A DNA stretch of 64,000 bases from Cololabis saira (lineage: Eukaryota; Chordata; Actinopteri; Beloniformes; Belonidae). The translations under genes were made by a program, and so were the position numbers. The stretch spans positions 19,150,690 to 19,214,689 of the forward strand of contig NC_084601.1 in NCBI RefSeq assembly GCF_033807715.1, given 5' to 3'. Positions 1-14,079 of this stretch are shown here, piece by piece. The stretch's first letter is position 1; each line of letters begins with the position of its first letter. The notes below the pieces were generated by a model. The model searched no databases, had not been told where the DNA came from, and saw nothing but the letters and a program-made list of their open reading frames with translations.

Positions 1-224
1 CTGGTCTGCAAGTGATATTTTTATGAAATGTGCATTTACACTTCTACAGCAAACTTGTATTTTACATTGTTTCTAATAGATGTTGGATTGAAGTGGACAC
101 ATTTCCCCGTACGTCGTTGTGAAGTGTGATCAGCATGTCTTACTTATATGTTATTTATATACAACTCATATTTTATTTTTTTAACAATAAAGTTTCCATT
201 TGTGAAAATTCAGTGTTGTGATAA

Positions 225-345
225 TTTACAGGCTCGGGCTGCTCTGGCGGAGCGAGGTTTATTCTCCTCCCCTGCTACACGTCATTCAGGGAGCCAATTA
301 GCACAGAGCCTCATTATCATACCCCCCACATTTCCCAGATCTTAA
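225..345. repeat. Interspersed repeat fragment, related to 42100-42240
   Basis: A stretch containing cgtcattcaggnanccaat, then agcacag and gcctcattatcata, recurs at about 42175-42235. This marks two diverged copies of one dispersed element. No reading frame is supported. The rest of 1-710 shows no gene. Confidence 0.5.
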
Positions 346-380
346 CCTACAAGGGTAGCACTAATGGTCAATAACTTGAT

Positions 381-430
381 GTTTGTCTTTTACAAATGTA
401 AAAGACAAACTTTAATGTTTGTCTTTTACG
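381..430. repeat. Short perfect hairpin with an extra direct copy
   Basis: The 13-nt arms gtttgtcttttac and gtaaaagacaaac are separated by 4 nt at 381-410. A third copy of the first arm follows at about 417-429. This is seen directly; no function is claimed. Confidence 0.6.
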
Positions 431-710
431 ATTATATTTGATCTCCAATAGAAAGAGCCTCCCCTTCAAACCACTGACTGTCTGCATTCTCAAAACTGAC
501 CACTGGGTGGCAGTGGCGCACCGCTGCCTCTGTTCTTCTGCAGAAGCCTTGGGGATTTTTACATGGAGTCATAAAGAGAGAAAAGTTCCACCAACCAACA
601 TTTTTCTCCACCAGAATAACCCCTTTGAGCATTGATGAGACATACAGATTACAGCATAATGGGAAAAGAAAAAGGTTTGCATTTATCATAAACTTGGTTT
701 TGTACTCATA

Positions 711-1500
711 GGGCCCGATTTACTAAGATCCTAAATAAAGAGTACTAAATTGCGTGTGCACTGAAAAAGTTTGCACGTGTGTTTTGCGGGTGATCAACTA
801 AGATTGCGTGCGCAATTGATAACCGCAGTATTTAAATGAGGTGTTGCGCGTCTTACGGTTTGCGGCGCAAACTTTGCGCCATGGAGAGTCTGGATGGAAA
901 GCAGGATATAGTCGCAAGCGCAAAATGAAATTTGACGAGTTGGAGTTAGAGATATTAGATATTAGTGGAAGAGGCAAATTGTTGTGCCGTATTCAGCACC
1001 CCTGCCGTGAAAAGAAAGCACCCCCTCGTATATTCAATGATAAGTAGACCAAGAAAAAAAACAACACACTGACACTTCAATATATTTATATATACACACT
1101 CACACAAACATACTTAGGAGTTTATATTATACATATTTACAAATATTATGGAAGACAACACAGTAAGCAGGCTATTAATTAATGGCATCAATAACCATTT
1201 ACCCGATTTTTGTTATCTGTGACTGTGATTGTGGGAAAGTATGACTATTGTGGAATCCATGAGCGCATTTAAACATGAATCATTAACACAAAACTGGACG
1301 CTAAACAGAACGTGACACGGAATGAGAATATCAATTTTGTCATTGTGTGTACGTTGTCATTTGTAGTAAATTAAACATGAGCATTGAGTCCTTTTTGACA
1401 TTTACTTGTGAATAAGAGATCTGTGGGTAATATATGTCGACGAGGGGGTGCTTTTCACGGCAGGGGTGCTGAATACGGCACAACACCTGCCGGGGTATGA
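711..1500. mobile_element. Harbinger-like DNA-transposon remnant with internal inverted repeat
   Basis: The segment starts with gggcccgatttactaa, a terminus I associate with fish Harbinger elements. It holds a short frame (905-950) reading RKRKMKFDELELEILDI, which resembles the start of the Myb/SANT-like protein these elements encode. A 45-nt inverted repeat joins about 982-1027 to 1441-1486, with one 4-nt indel. The frame soon stops, so this is not a working gene. The family assignment is inference. Confidence 0.4.
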
Positions 1501-1547
1501 CACGCTAGAGCCAACTGCAGAACAGGCGCATAATAAGAAACACTTTT

Positions 1548-3700
1548 TTCTTTTCAGTTATTTACAAATTTATAATATTTTCATAACATGCTTATAACAC
1601 AAAGGGGGGGTCTTTTAAGTTATTTACAAATTTATAATATTTTCATAACATGTTTATAACACAAAGGGGGGGGGTCTTTTCAGTTATTTACTAATTTATA
1701 ACACATTTATTACATGTTTATACCACAAAGGGGGGGGGGGGTCTTTTCAGGTATTCACTAATTCATTATATTTTCATAAAATGCTTATAACACAAAGGGG
1801 GGGTCTTTTCAGTTATTTACTGATTTATAACACATTTATTACATGTTTATAACATGGGGGGGGGGTCTTTTCAGTTATTTACTAATTTATAATATTTTCA
1901 TAACATGTTTATAACACAAAGGGGGGTCTTTTCAGTTATTCACTAATTTATAATATTTTCATAACATGCTTATAACACAAAGGGGGGGTCTTTTCAGTTA
2001 TTTACTAATTTATAATATTTTCATAACATCTTTATAACACAAAGGGGGGGGGGGGGGGTTCAGTTATTTACTAATTTATAACACATTTATTACATGTTTA
2101 TAACACAAAGGGGGGTGTCTTTTCAGTTATTCACTAATTTATAATATTTTCACAACATGTTTATAACACAAAGGGGGGGGGGGTCTTTTCAGTTATTTAC
2201 TAATTTATAATATTTTCATAACATGTTTATAACACAAAGGGGGGCGTCTTTTCAGTTATTCACTAATTTATAATATTTTCATAACATGTTTATAACACAA
2301 AGGGGGGGTCTTTTCAATTATTTACTAATTTATAACACATTTATTACATGCTTATAACACAAAGGGGGGGGGGGGGTCTTTTCAGTTATTTACTAATTTA
2401 TAATATTTTCATAACATGTTTATAACACAAAGGGGGGGTCTTTTCAGTTATTTACTAATTTATAATATTTTTATTACATGTTTATAACACAAAGGGGGGG
2501 TCTTTTCAGTTATTTATTAATTCATAATATTTTTATTACATGTTTATAACACAAAGGGGGGGGGGTCTTTTCAGTTATTTACTAATTTATAAAATTTTTA
2601 TAACATGTTTATAACACAAAGGGGGGGGGTCTTTTCAGTTATTTACTAATTTATAATATTTTCATAACATGTTTATAACACAAAGGGGGGTCTTTTCAGT
2701 TATTTACTAATTTATAACACATTTATTACATGTTTATAACACAAAGGGGGGGGGTCTTTTCAGTTATTTACTAATTTATAATATTTTCATAACATGTTTA
2801 CTAATTTATAATATTTTCATAACATGTTCATAACACAAAGGGGGGGTCTTTTCAGTTATTTACTAATTTATAACACATTTATTACATGTTTATAACACAA
2901 AGGGGGGGTCTTTTCAGTTATTTACTAATTTATAATATTTTCATAACATGTTTATAACACAAAGGGGGGGGTCTTTTCAGTTATTTACTAATTTATAATA
3001 TTTTTATAACATGTTTATAACACAAAGGGGGGGGTCTTTTCAGTTATTCACTAATTTATAATATTTTCATAACATGTTTACTAATTTATAATATTTTCAT
3101 AACATGTTTATAACACAAAGGGGGGGGTCTTTTCAGTTATTTACTAATTTATAATATTTTTATAACATGTTTATAACACAAAGGGGGGGTCTTTTCAGTT
3201 ATTCACTAATTTATAATATTTTCATAACATGTTTACTAATTTATAATATTTTCATAACATGTTTATAACACAAAGGGGGGGGGGGTCTTTTCAGTTATTT
3301 ACTAATTCATAATATTTTTATAACATGTTTATAACACAAAGGGGGGGGGGTCTTTTCAGTTATTTACTAATTCATAATATTTTTATAACATGTTTATAAC
3401 ACAAAGGGGGGTCTTTTCAGTTATTTACTAATTTATATTTTTATAACATGTTTATAACACAAAGGGGGGGGGTCTTTTCAGTTATTTACTAATTTATAAA
3501 ATTTTTATAACACATTTATTGCATGTTTATAACACAAAGAGGGGGTCTTTTCAGTTATTTACTAATTTATAATATTTTCATAACATGTTTATAACACAAA
3601 GGGGGGGGGGTCTTTTCAGTTATTTACTAATTTATAAAATTGTTAAAACATGTTTATAACACAAAGGGGGGTCTTTTCAGTTATTTACTAATTTAAGCAC
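1548..3700 (+). repeat. Minisatellite, about 60-bp unit, about 35 copies, with variable G-runs
   Basis: Head-to-tail units read ttcagttatttactaattta, then an AT-rich middle, then tttataacacaaag, a run of 5-16 G, and tctt. Two unit types alternate irregularly: one with aatattttcataacatg, the other with aacacatttattacatg. In at least three places (near 2795, 3080 and 3230) an extra half-unit without a G-run is inserted, which points to higher-order duplication. The G-run always lies on the + strand. No coding potential. Confidence 0.95.
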
Positions 3701-5340
3701 ATTGTCTTATAATATTACAGATGAAAACAGTGGTGGAATGGTATTGAATTACATTTTATTGTCATTTAGATCAGGGGCAGTCGCCACACCTCTGCTTCAG
3801 GAGAAAATGTAAATGTTTTTTTAATTTTTTTTATACATTTATGGAATTACTCTGTGTCTATTTGTATTGATTTATTCTATTACTTAATACATATAAAATA
3901 ACTACAAATGCATATCAGAACAACATGATGGATTTCACTAGGTATTATCTTTCCCAACACTTGTACCCCCCTCATATCTGGAAATGTGATGTCCCAGAGT
4001 CCCTGATGACAGTGGTCGCTATCAATCTGGTTTTTGATCTGCAGTGTTACTAACTTACAAAAATGTAAAGGAAGCAGACAACCACACAATTTAAAAAAAA
4101 AAAAGAAAGAAGGCAAGTGATGAGTCCAATGTTGCCCCAGCAGCAGAAGATATTAACGAGGCTCTAGCCACTGATGGATTAATTATGCAAGTTCATTTTA
4201 AGGTAAGATATCAAATCACCCTACCCTCTTATAAATCTGTTTAAGGGAAATATTTGCCTTTTTTTATCTCTCTTCTGCTCCCTCCCTCTCCTTTTTGCAT
4301 TTGGACTTTAACTGTTTGAAGTTAAACTCGGATGTCCCTGTGATATTGTTGCACTGACATAGTGAATAAAATACGTTACGTTTGTCGGATACTTTTTCTG
4401 CTCTCTAACTCTGCCGCTTGCTGTCCGTGGTGCAGAAAACGGATGTGTATTGCGTAAAGGCCCATTGGCTGAATTGACACTACTGAGGCAGGAGACAGAG
4501 AGAAACTCAGGCTTTATTGAAGTAAACCTGCTAGCGAGCAGGTTAGGTTCAGAGGCTCAGTTGCCATAGTAACTGACTCAGAGTTTGAGTTAACTCGCTT
4601 TCTGGAACTGAAAACTCCGGATTTCCCTCATCTCAGGCTTAACAAACTCAGGATTTTCACTAAACCCGCTTCCTGGAATACCCCTCTGATCTTAAAGGTC
4701 GGTAATACTATGCAGTCACAAAGATATTTTCTGTCAGGTACTGACATCTAGTGGCCAATTTGGATTTTGTTTTCATTCGTGAGGCACCGGAATGTAATTG
4801 TGGGATACATACATCACACCAATTTCTTGGGAGGTTTTGCTAATCATAAACACATGAAAAAAGTGCTGCCCAGGCATATATATGCACTTGTCAAAATCAA
4901 TGACAAGCTGTTTGTTTTCAGAAGACAAAAAATAAAGAAAAGTCAACAGACATGAGTAAAGAAATGGATTGGCACATTTGGATATTAGATAATCTATGCC
5001 ACTTGTATATATCACTTGTTCTGAAAACGTAGTTACCTGTGATGTGCCTGTGATGTCAGAATCACTGTAGGGCACCATGTTTAAAATGGTCATACTGACT
5101 ATGCCTGGAAGGTGGCTGGAACACACCCACATTAGCTTAGTTACACTTTTGCTGTTTCAGCTGGGCTTAGTTCATGCAAACCTGTGATGTTAACTCACAT
5201 TGGTTACCTCACATTCAGTCTGATCAATGCTGTCAATCCATCCCAATTTCTAATGTCTCCACAGAAACAAAATTTGAAATGCTTAATGTCAATGTTAAAA
5301 AGAAAATGTGTGGAAGTCCGATTAAGCAGGGTCCGTGCCG
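3701..5340. other. Intergenic stretch, no gene; probable Harbinger-type repeat at 4440-4690
   Basis: There is no supported gene. The part at about 4440-4690 (agaaactcaggctttattga, gaaaactccggatttccctc) resembles a repeat widespread in teleosts that I associate with Harbinger elements, from memory. The open frame at 4773-5132 (-) has no recognisable domain and is not called. Confidence 0.35.
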
Positions 5341-5677
5341 AACCATGCTGAACCATGCAGAACCATGCTGAACCATGTAGAACCATGTAGAACCATGCTG
5401 AACCATGTAGAACCATGGAGAACCATGGAGAACCATGCAGAACCATGCAGAACCATGTAGAACCATGTAGAACCATGCTGAACCATGGAGAACCATGCAG
5501 AACCATGCTGAACCATGTAGAACCATGTAGAACCATGCTGAACCATGGAGAACCATGCAGAACCATGCTGAACCATGGAGAACCATGCAGAACCATGCAG
5601 AACCATGCATAACCATGCAGAACCATGCAGAACCATGCAGAACCATGCTGAACCATGCAGAACCATGCAGAACCAGA
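5341..5677. repeat. Minisatellite of a 10-bp unit (aaccatgNNg), about 33 copies
   Basis: The array consists of perfect-length 10-bp units aaccatg + two variable bases + g; cag, ctg, tag and gag endings are interspersed. Because 10 is not a multiple of 3, each strand gives long pseudo-frames with a 10-residue period. Those frames are repeat artefacts, not proteins. Confidence 0.95.
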
Positions 5678-5766
5678 TAGAGGAGGTGCTGCAAAGCTCC
5701 CAGCAGAGGTCTGCAGTGCAACCTCCCATTTCAAATGTCAGATGTCATCAGAAAGTGTCAACTGGA

Positions 5767-6761
<995 letters not shown>

Positions 6762-6935
6762 TTTTTTATATTTTCAAATTATTTAATCCAAAATAGCTTT
6801 TGGTCTAGCAGGTCAGTGACCTGCAATCGAGTCAGCTCTCCTACAGCGGAATGTCATCATAAATGTGGCTTTTTTAAACAACAGTAAAAATGCACCTTGA
6901 TCCTAATAGTTTTTTGGCTGCTGACAACAACTCAG

Positions 6936-7050
6936 GTCACATGACACCAATCACGTGAAAGGAAGCCCCGCCCCCTCCGGCGCTTCTCGCATCTGATTGG
7001 TCAACACGCTTCCTAGCGAGAGCGTGATTGGTTAACAAGGGGCATGTGAC
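6936..7050 (+). promoter_or_regulatory. Proximal promoter of the cysteine protease: E-boxes, GC box, two CCAAT boxes
   Basis: Within 240 bp upstream of the ATG at 7170 lie gtcacatgac (6936-6945), the perfect E-box tcacgtga (6951-6958), a GC box ccccgcccc (6966-6974), inverted CCAAT boxes gattgg (6995-7000 and 7026-7031) and catgtgac (7043-7050). The first two E-boxes resemble the CLEAR/M-box bound by TFEB/MITF factors at lysosomal genes. That would suit a lysosomal-type protease, but the regulatory role is inference. Confidence 0.5.
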
Positions 7051-7169
7051 TGTACTGGTGTCTTTATTTACCAGTTATTTGACTTTATAGCAGTAGAATA
7101 GTCTTCATGTCATGTTTCATGTTGCTTGAAGGTTCTCACTCCCGTGTTGCTGAGCTCATCGTGTGAACA

Positions 7170-10100
7170 ATGCAGCGTTTGTACATTGCAGCTGTTTTTT
7201 TGTGGGCTGTCAGTGGTAAGGAGCAATATTTAATTTATGTCTCTGGTCAGCGACGCCTTCATGCTGGTGAAGCCGCTAGCTTTAATGTTGTTAGTTTTAC
7301 AGAACCCCAGCAATACGGAGAAATGTTTTTTCATAGATCTTGTATTAGACACGTTAACGTTTCATAGTTAGTATTACTTTAAATAAACCAACTAAAGGAA
7401 AAACATCCACATTTCAAGCCGTGTCTTTCGCCTTCTTTGTGAGTTTCAAGAAAAGCAGACATGCGCAGTAGACTGCTTCTTAAATATGCTCAATTTCTGC
7501 ATTTGAATAGTTTCACTAGTTTATTACTTTGTCAAATAAAATTGCTCTCTCACATTTATTTGATTAAATATGTGCGGCGAAAAAAACATTTGTTAAATAA
7601 CTTGTTTCTTTGAGTTGACCACATATTACTGTATATATTTATCTCATATTTTTTGTAATTTCCAGTGACAGAAGGAAAGGCCTTGCATTCCCTACCTGAC
7701 TTTGGGAACAGCTATCGTGTCAAAGGTCAGTTTAAATGCCAGACAACTGCAGTCTGTATCGTGACTCCAATGGTTTAATTCATGCCTCTTGTCATAATCA
7801 TTGCAGGAGTGATCTCTCTGCCATACGCCGAGATTGTTGAGCCTTTTCAGGCTTGGTTTGACCTAGAAGCAAAGTCCAGCCGTATAGACTACTACCATGG
7901 TAAGAAACGTCTCCAACATTGGCTGTTTTACTTCAGCTTGAATATACATTTTTAGTGATTGATTGGTTTGAAACAGAAAATCTGTTGTCAGAGAAAAGAC
8001 ACTGGACTGCAGCATCATCAATTTTAAGAGGAAGTTAAAAGACAAAATAAGCACTCTTGCAGAACTTTATCAGCAGCTGTTTTCTTCTGACTTATAGACG
8101 TTCTTTGCTTGGCCAGTTTCACTCCCCCTTTTTTATTTTTTTTTTTGAAAATGTCCAGCAGACCCCCTGTGACGCTGTCTAGGATTAAGTGGGTATAGAA
8201 AATGAATAAACTACATTTTAAATGGTAAACATTGTCAAGATGGCTGGTGTCAAGCAGTAATTAGTACAAAATGAATTTGTATTTTTTGTATTTATTTATT
8301 TAGCACAAAAAAAATAGTGCAAGGAGGGAACGAAGCCCAGAGGGCTTGTACAGAGTTCCACCCCCGTCATCTACTGTAAACGGAAAATTAAATGTACAAA
8401 CATAGGAAAACTCTCATTATAAACATGGATACATAATAGAGAATACATTGAAAAATTAGGACATGAGATGTTTTTTCAGCAATTTTTTGAAGGATATAAA
8501 TGACAATGTGGACCTCAGAGACATATCTAAATTGTTCCAGAGTTTAGGACCTCTAAATGAAATATTAAACTGATGAAAAGATGTTCAACAGAAGGGTAAA
8601 TGTAGATTGACTCTGTGTCTAGTTGAGTATGAATGCAAGTCAGATGAAAAACTAAAGAAATTATGAAAGGTGTCCGGAAGATCTTGCTTATTGTTGATAA
8701 ACTTGTGCACAAATAAATATGAGTGAGTTTATGAATGGGTAATATAGAGTATTTTTTGAACAGAGGTGCGGATGGATTATGTCTATTGGACATAGAGATT
8801 GATCTCAGGAATCTCTTCTGGATTATCAGTAGTTTGTTAAGGAAGGATGGATAAGTTGCAGACCAGACAATATTACAGTAATTCATATGCGGAAACAGAA
8901 AACTATAATACAAAGTTAAGTGAGCGGAGCGATGGATCAGGGGACAGACTTTCCTCAGTATACCAAGCATCTTCATAGATCTTTTGCATACTTGATCAAT
9001 ATGGTTTTTCCAGTTAAGGCCTTCATCCAGAACAACACCCAAAAATGTGGTGTGAGGTACTTGTTGGATTTCAGTTCCGTTAATTAATATTTTGGTTTCT
9101 TCTTTTGTATGAGGTTTGTTTTTGTTGCAGAAGATCATGAAGTTACATTTTTTTATATTGAGAGTTAATTTATTAATCTGGAACCAATTAGAAACAGTTT
9201 GTAATTCATTATTTACCAATGCAATAAGGGACTTGAAGTCATCATGAACAGCTGTTAAACAAGTGTCATCAGCAAATAATAAGGGAAAAAGATTATTGCA
9301 AGACATAGGCATGTCATTAATGTAAATTAAAAATAATAAAGGACCCAAGATTGATCCTTGTGGAACCCCAAAAATAATTCTTGATTTGGTAGATGATATA
9401 CCATTAGAGAAAACAAACTGTTGTCTATTGTCTAGGTAATTAATCAGCCATTTGAGGGCAACATTCTGGATTCCATACCTATCAAGCTTTGAAATAAGAA
9501 TTCTATGGTTGACTGTATCAAATGCTTTGCTTAAATCAAGAAAAACGCCAAGGGCATTTTTTTTCCCGTCCAGAGCTGAAGAAATGTTATTGACAAATTG
9601 TAGCAATGCATGCTCGGTAGAATATTTTTTTACGGAAGCCATATTGATGTTTATAGAGGATATTGTTAACAGCTAGGTGCTTGGAGATTCTTACATAAAC
9701 CAATTTTTCCAAAATCTTTGAGAGACAAGGAAGTATGGATATTGGCCGATAGTTGCCAAACTCCTTTGTGCTACCAGATTTGAATATTGGAATGACTTTT
9801 GCGATTTTAAGTTCTTGAGGGACAATACCAAACTGAAGAGATAGAGAAAAGATGTGGGTTAGAGGATGAATGATGTAATCTATAGATTCTTTGATAAGAC
9901 TACTTCTAATACCATCGTGACCTTGAGCTGAGTTTTTTAAATTCTTGATAATTTCATAAACTTCTTCAGTACTGGGAGGCTCAAACACAAAAAGAGATGA
10001 AAATGTCCCTTACTACAAAACTACAAGGATTAATATTTTACATGTTTTACATGTTTCACTGCTTTAACACACCTGATTCTAATTAATCCTCGTTACCAGC

Positions 10101-13100
10101 TTGTCATCAAAGTCTGGATAGTTCTGTTGATGACACAGCCACTTGTATCATGGTGCAATGAAGCAGGGAAACATCTAAAACCTGCAGGGACACCGGCCCT
10201 CGCGGACCAGGATTGGTGACCCCTGCTCTAGTGTATCTCTCCTTTGCCTTGAACAGGCTGTGTGCTGCAAAATGTGCTGCAATTCGGTCCTGAATTTCCC
10301 GCGCTGGGCTGCGGATGTGACGTCACATGACGCTGCATGCACGTTCTCCCCGTTCTCCCGTGCCGGCTTCACTGTTGGCTGCAGTACCCCCGACGGCCGT
10401 CGTGGTGAAGGGTGGCGCTAGAGAGTCTCATTTCTTAAAAGGAGCCTCAAGCTCCTTTAATGATTTGAGTAAATTTGTTTTTATATTTTTTGTAAGTTTC
10501 AACATTTTCAGAAGTAGGTTTACTAATAGCTTTCCTATATAGTTTATTTTTCTTACGAGAACACTTTTTTAACTCGTCTTTCAGGTTCCCAGTCAAATCA
10601 CCATAGTTATTTCTGTAATGTTTTAATGAATGTTTTAATAATTCGTTGCATCTGGTCAAATGTTTTTCTGCTGCCATTCAGAGTTGTTGTTGTTAGACTG
10701 GAATTTTAATGATTTAAAGTGCCAATAAATGCATACCTTTAACATACCATATTGTGATCAATAACAGGCCAAGTTTCAACATACCAGTTGGCGGCACAGC
10801 CGGAGTTTGGCATCTCCTATAAAATCACTCCCGAGACCACTGAGATGGAGCAAAATGTGATGAAGTGCTTCCAGGTTAATGGAACAAAAGATGAAGCAGT
10901 CACACCACAGGCATCGCTGCCGAACGTGCAGGGCTTCCAGGTGTGCGTTCTTGCATTTCCAACTGATTTACCTAATTTGGATTGGTTGGATGTTGATTTC
11001 ACAGATGTTTTAGTGTCATGCATAAAATGGCACTAGACTTTATGAACTGCAGATGAGTATTTGTCTGTGCACCATCAGGTATCATGTTTTAGGTTGGAAA
11101 ATCCTTCCAGGAAAGCTGTGCTCCTTATGCCGGGCTGTGGTTTCCAGACGAAAATAAAACTGTATCATTCATTGTCTTAGATGAGTAGCCCCTGTTGGTC
11201 GTTGAACATTTTTGATTTCACTGTTATTTAACATCTGAAGCCATAAGTTGCTCAGAAATGCAATGCTAAAACTGCTATATATTTAATGGTTATTCTTTTC
11301 ATGATAATTATGTAAACTGTGTTTAGTATAGTATCTTTAGAAATAAAATGTAAAAATAACACTGGTATCAGAGCTGTACTTGCTATAAATATCACTGCAA
11401 CCTTCATGCAGGGCTTTTTATCATCTTGTCACCTACAAATTAATAGAACTGTTGGTCATTTGGTAACTTTTAGTATTTTTCCCAGCAAATGCTGCAGTGC
11501 GACTGAAAAGACTCAAACTGTAAACTGTTGGCCTTTTCTTTTGTGGCATCTAATGACGGGCTGTGAGTAATGGCAAAGCAACATCAACAAACAGCCCACT
11601 GAAGAGTTGTTTCCTGTAGCTGTTTCAAGTGATATCTGAGTGACGTGTCCTTTTGGGGAGACTATTAAATCCAAAGTGGGAAGAAGATTAACCACAGATA
11701 ACTGGAGAATATGCTCAATTATTTTGTCCTTCAGTCTCTGAGGAAAGTACCAGACCCTATTTACCTAAGTCATACATCCTTGGAACTTGTTGACGCTGAC
11801 CTGGTATTTTCCAAACTGTTCGATCTGGAGAAAATGTCAATTTTTGAGTCTCAGCAGCACTTTACCTATCCACATATTGTCAGCAGTCACTTTGGAGACT
11901 GCTGAAGTTTAGCATTTCATGCAGTAGGCACATTTCCAGCTGTACACCATCTGTCTTGGGTAGAGGATCTGTGGCAATAGTTAGATCAGGGGTAGGGAAC
12001 CCTGGTCCTAGAGAGCCACAGTCCTGCGTGTTTGAGATGTTTCCCTGCTTCAGAACACCCTGATACAAAGGACTGTGTCACTAACAGACTTGTGCAGACC
12101 TGAATGAGAAGCTGGTGACGATCATTAATTAGAATCAGGTGTGTTGATGCAAGGAGACATCTGAAACTTGCAGGACTACGTCTCTCTAGGACCAGGGTTC
12201 CCTACCCCTGAGTTAGATGTTGCTGCTCACTTTCCCCTGTTTTGTGTACTTACAAGTCACTGTTTACTGCCTCCACAGTTCCTGAGACTGGAGTACTATG
12301 GAGGTTCCCTGTGTGAGGTTTGGCAGAATGTGACCACTGTGGGTCACAAAAAAAACACATATACACTGTGGGTGATGAAATCGGAGAAAAGTGTGGAGGG
12401 CAAATGTACTTCCACTCCCCTCCATTATGAGATGATGGGATACAACACGCTGCTGGGGTCGCATTATGACAAGTACTTGGTGGATTACAAGGATTTCAGC
12501 AGTCACTTTGACCCCAAAGTCTTCTCACTGCCTGAAGGTTTGTGCATCAGCTGTGGAATTTAAAATGAACAACCAAAGTAAAATAAGGATTGTATTTACT
12601 GTTTTTTTTATTTTTTGTTTCCCTTTTTATAGGGATGAGCTGTGGCGGCTTTCCAGGTCCAGGAGTTGAGCACCACCTTCTGGTTAATCCGATGCAAGAT
12701 CTCATTCACACATCAGCTTCTGGACACTCGCAGAAGATGTTCAGTCATTTCAAAGAGAAGTTCCAGCGTCAGTACGGTGACGAAGAAGAGCACGACAAGA
12801 GGGAGCATGCTTTTGTTCACAATCTCCGGTGAGGGAAGCATTTTGTCTGTCTGTGTGTGGGTGTGGTGTTTTTTACACTCTAAACTGTCTGTTTTCTTGT
12901 CGTTTGTAGGTATATCCACTCAAAGAACAGAGCAGGGATCTCATTCTCCCTGGCTCTGAACTCCCTGTCAGATCGTACCATGTCTGAGCTGGCAACGATG
13001 AGGGGAAGAAAGCAAAGGAAGACTCCAAATAAAGGGCGCCCCTTTCCCACTGAGCTCTACAAGGCGGTGAATCTACCCGACTCACTTGATTGGAGGCTAT

Positions 13101-14040
13101 ATGGTATAGTTTTAGTCCGTTTGCCAAAAATGACTCTGACAGGACGAGAATTTTTATTCAAATCTGCCCCCCCCTTTCCCTCTCCAGGTGCTGTGACTCC
13201 AGTGAAGGACCAGGCCATCTGTGGCTCCTGCTGGAGCTTTGCCACCACTGGAGCAGTAGAGGGTGCTCTCTTCCTAAAGGTGAGAGGAAAGAGCTCAAAT
13301 ACCACTTGCATCAGTCACTGGCCTCGTTTGAGTGTTTTCCAATGATGGGGCTTGTTCCTTATTCTCTTTGAAGCCAAAGATGCTCAACACAGGGCCTCAT
13401 CTTTTAGTGTTTGGATTTACTTTCAGTGCAGTAATGTTTGACATAAATATATTTATGGCGTGTTTCATGTTGGTCTGTATAGGATAAGGCTGTATGATAT
13501 TACATCATGTTTTCATTCTGCACAAAATCTATATTGAGCTTTTTGATAACTGTAAATTTAAAAGTGCACTCCAAAGGAGCCCCCCCCCCCCCCACACTGG
13601 AAGACAGTTGGATGACATTCCTGCTCTTGTGTTGCCTAGCAACATGATCCAAACATAGTGCTGGTTTATTATGGGATTGATGGCACCCTGTTGAAGTGAC
13701 AATTCTTTGACACTCTCACGTGCAACACGACTCTTGACAATGTCCTTTGTCAGTTGTTGATAGGCTTGAGTCCAATGGAGGTGAAATAACTTATATTTCA
13801 TTAAATGATTGTAGTTGAGCTTGTGTTTCCATTTCTTTCCACCACCCAGGGAATGGTTGGGGAAACAGTGGTTCACCTCTGTTGCCAACCTGGGGACTTG
13901 AACCCAAGTCCTCCAGGCCCACGCCCACCTCTGTTACCACTAGACTACCACTCCCCTGTATGTGTACATACCTGTATGGGTATATAGTTTATTCATTTGA
14001 ATAGTATCATTTCTGGGTTGGTGCAACCAGAATGGCAACT

Positions 14041-14079
<39 letters not shown>

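Noticed and set aside
5204..5734. Three overlapping minus-strand frames of 135-176 residues rich in MVLHGSAWF
   Set aside because: They are translations of the 10-bp minisatellite in all frames; the period-10 unit avoids stops in every register.
11090..11190. Exon-like stretch [17 protein letters not shown] after an ag in protease intron 4
   Set aside because: The flanking exons (ending 10940 and starting 12279) already join in phase, and this piece has no donor in a matching phase.
13894..13947. Possible tRNA gene on the minus strand
   Set aside because: A and B boxes are present but cloverleaf stems do not form; a SINE head explains it better.
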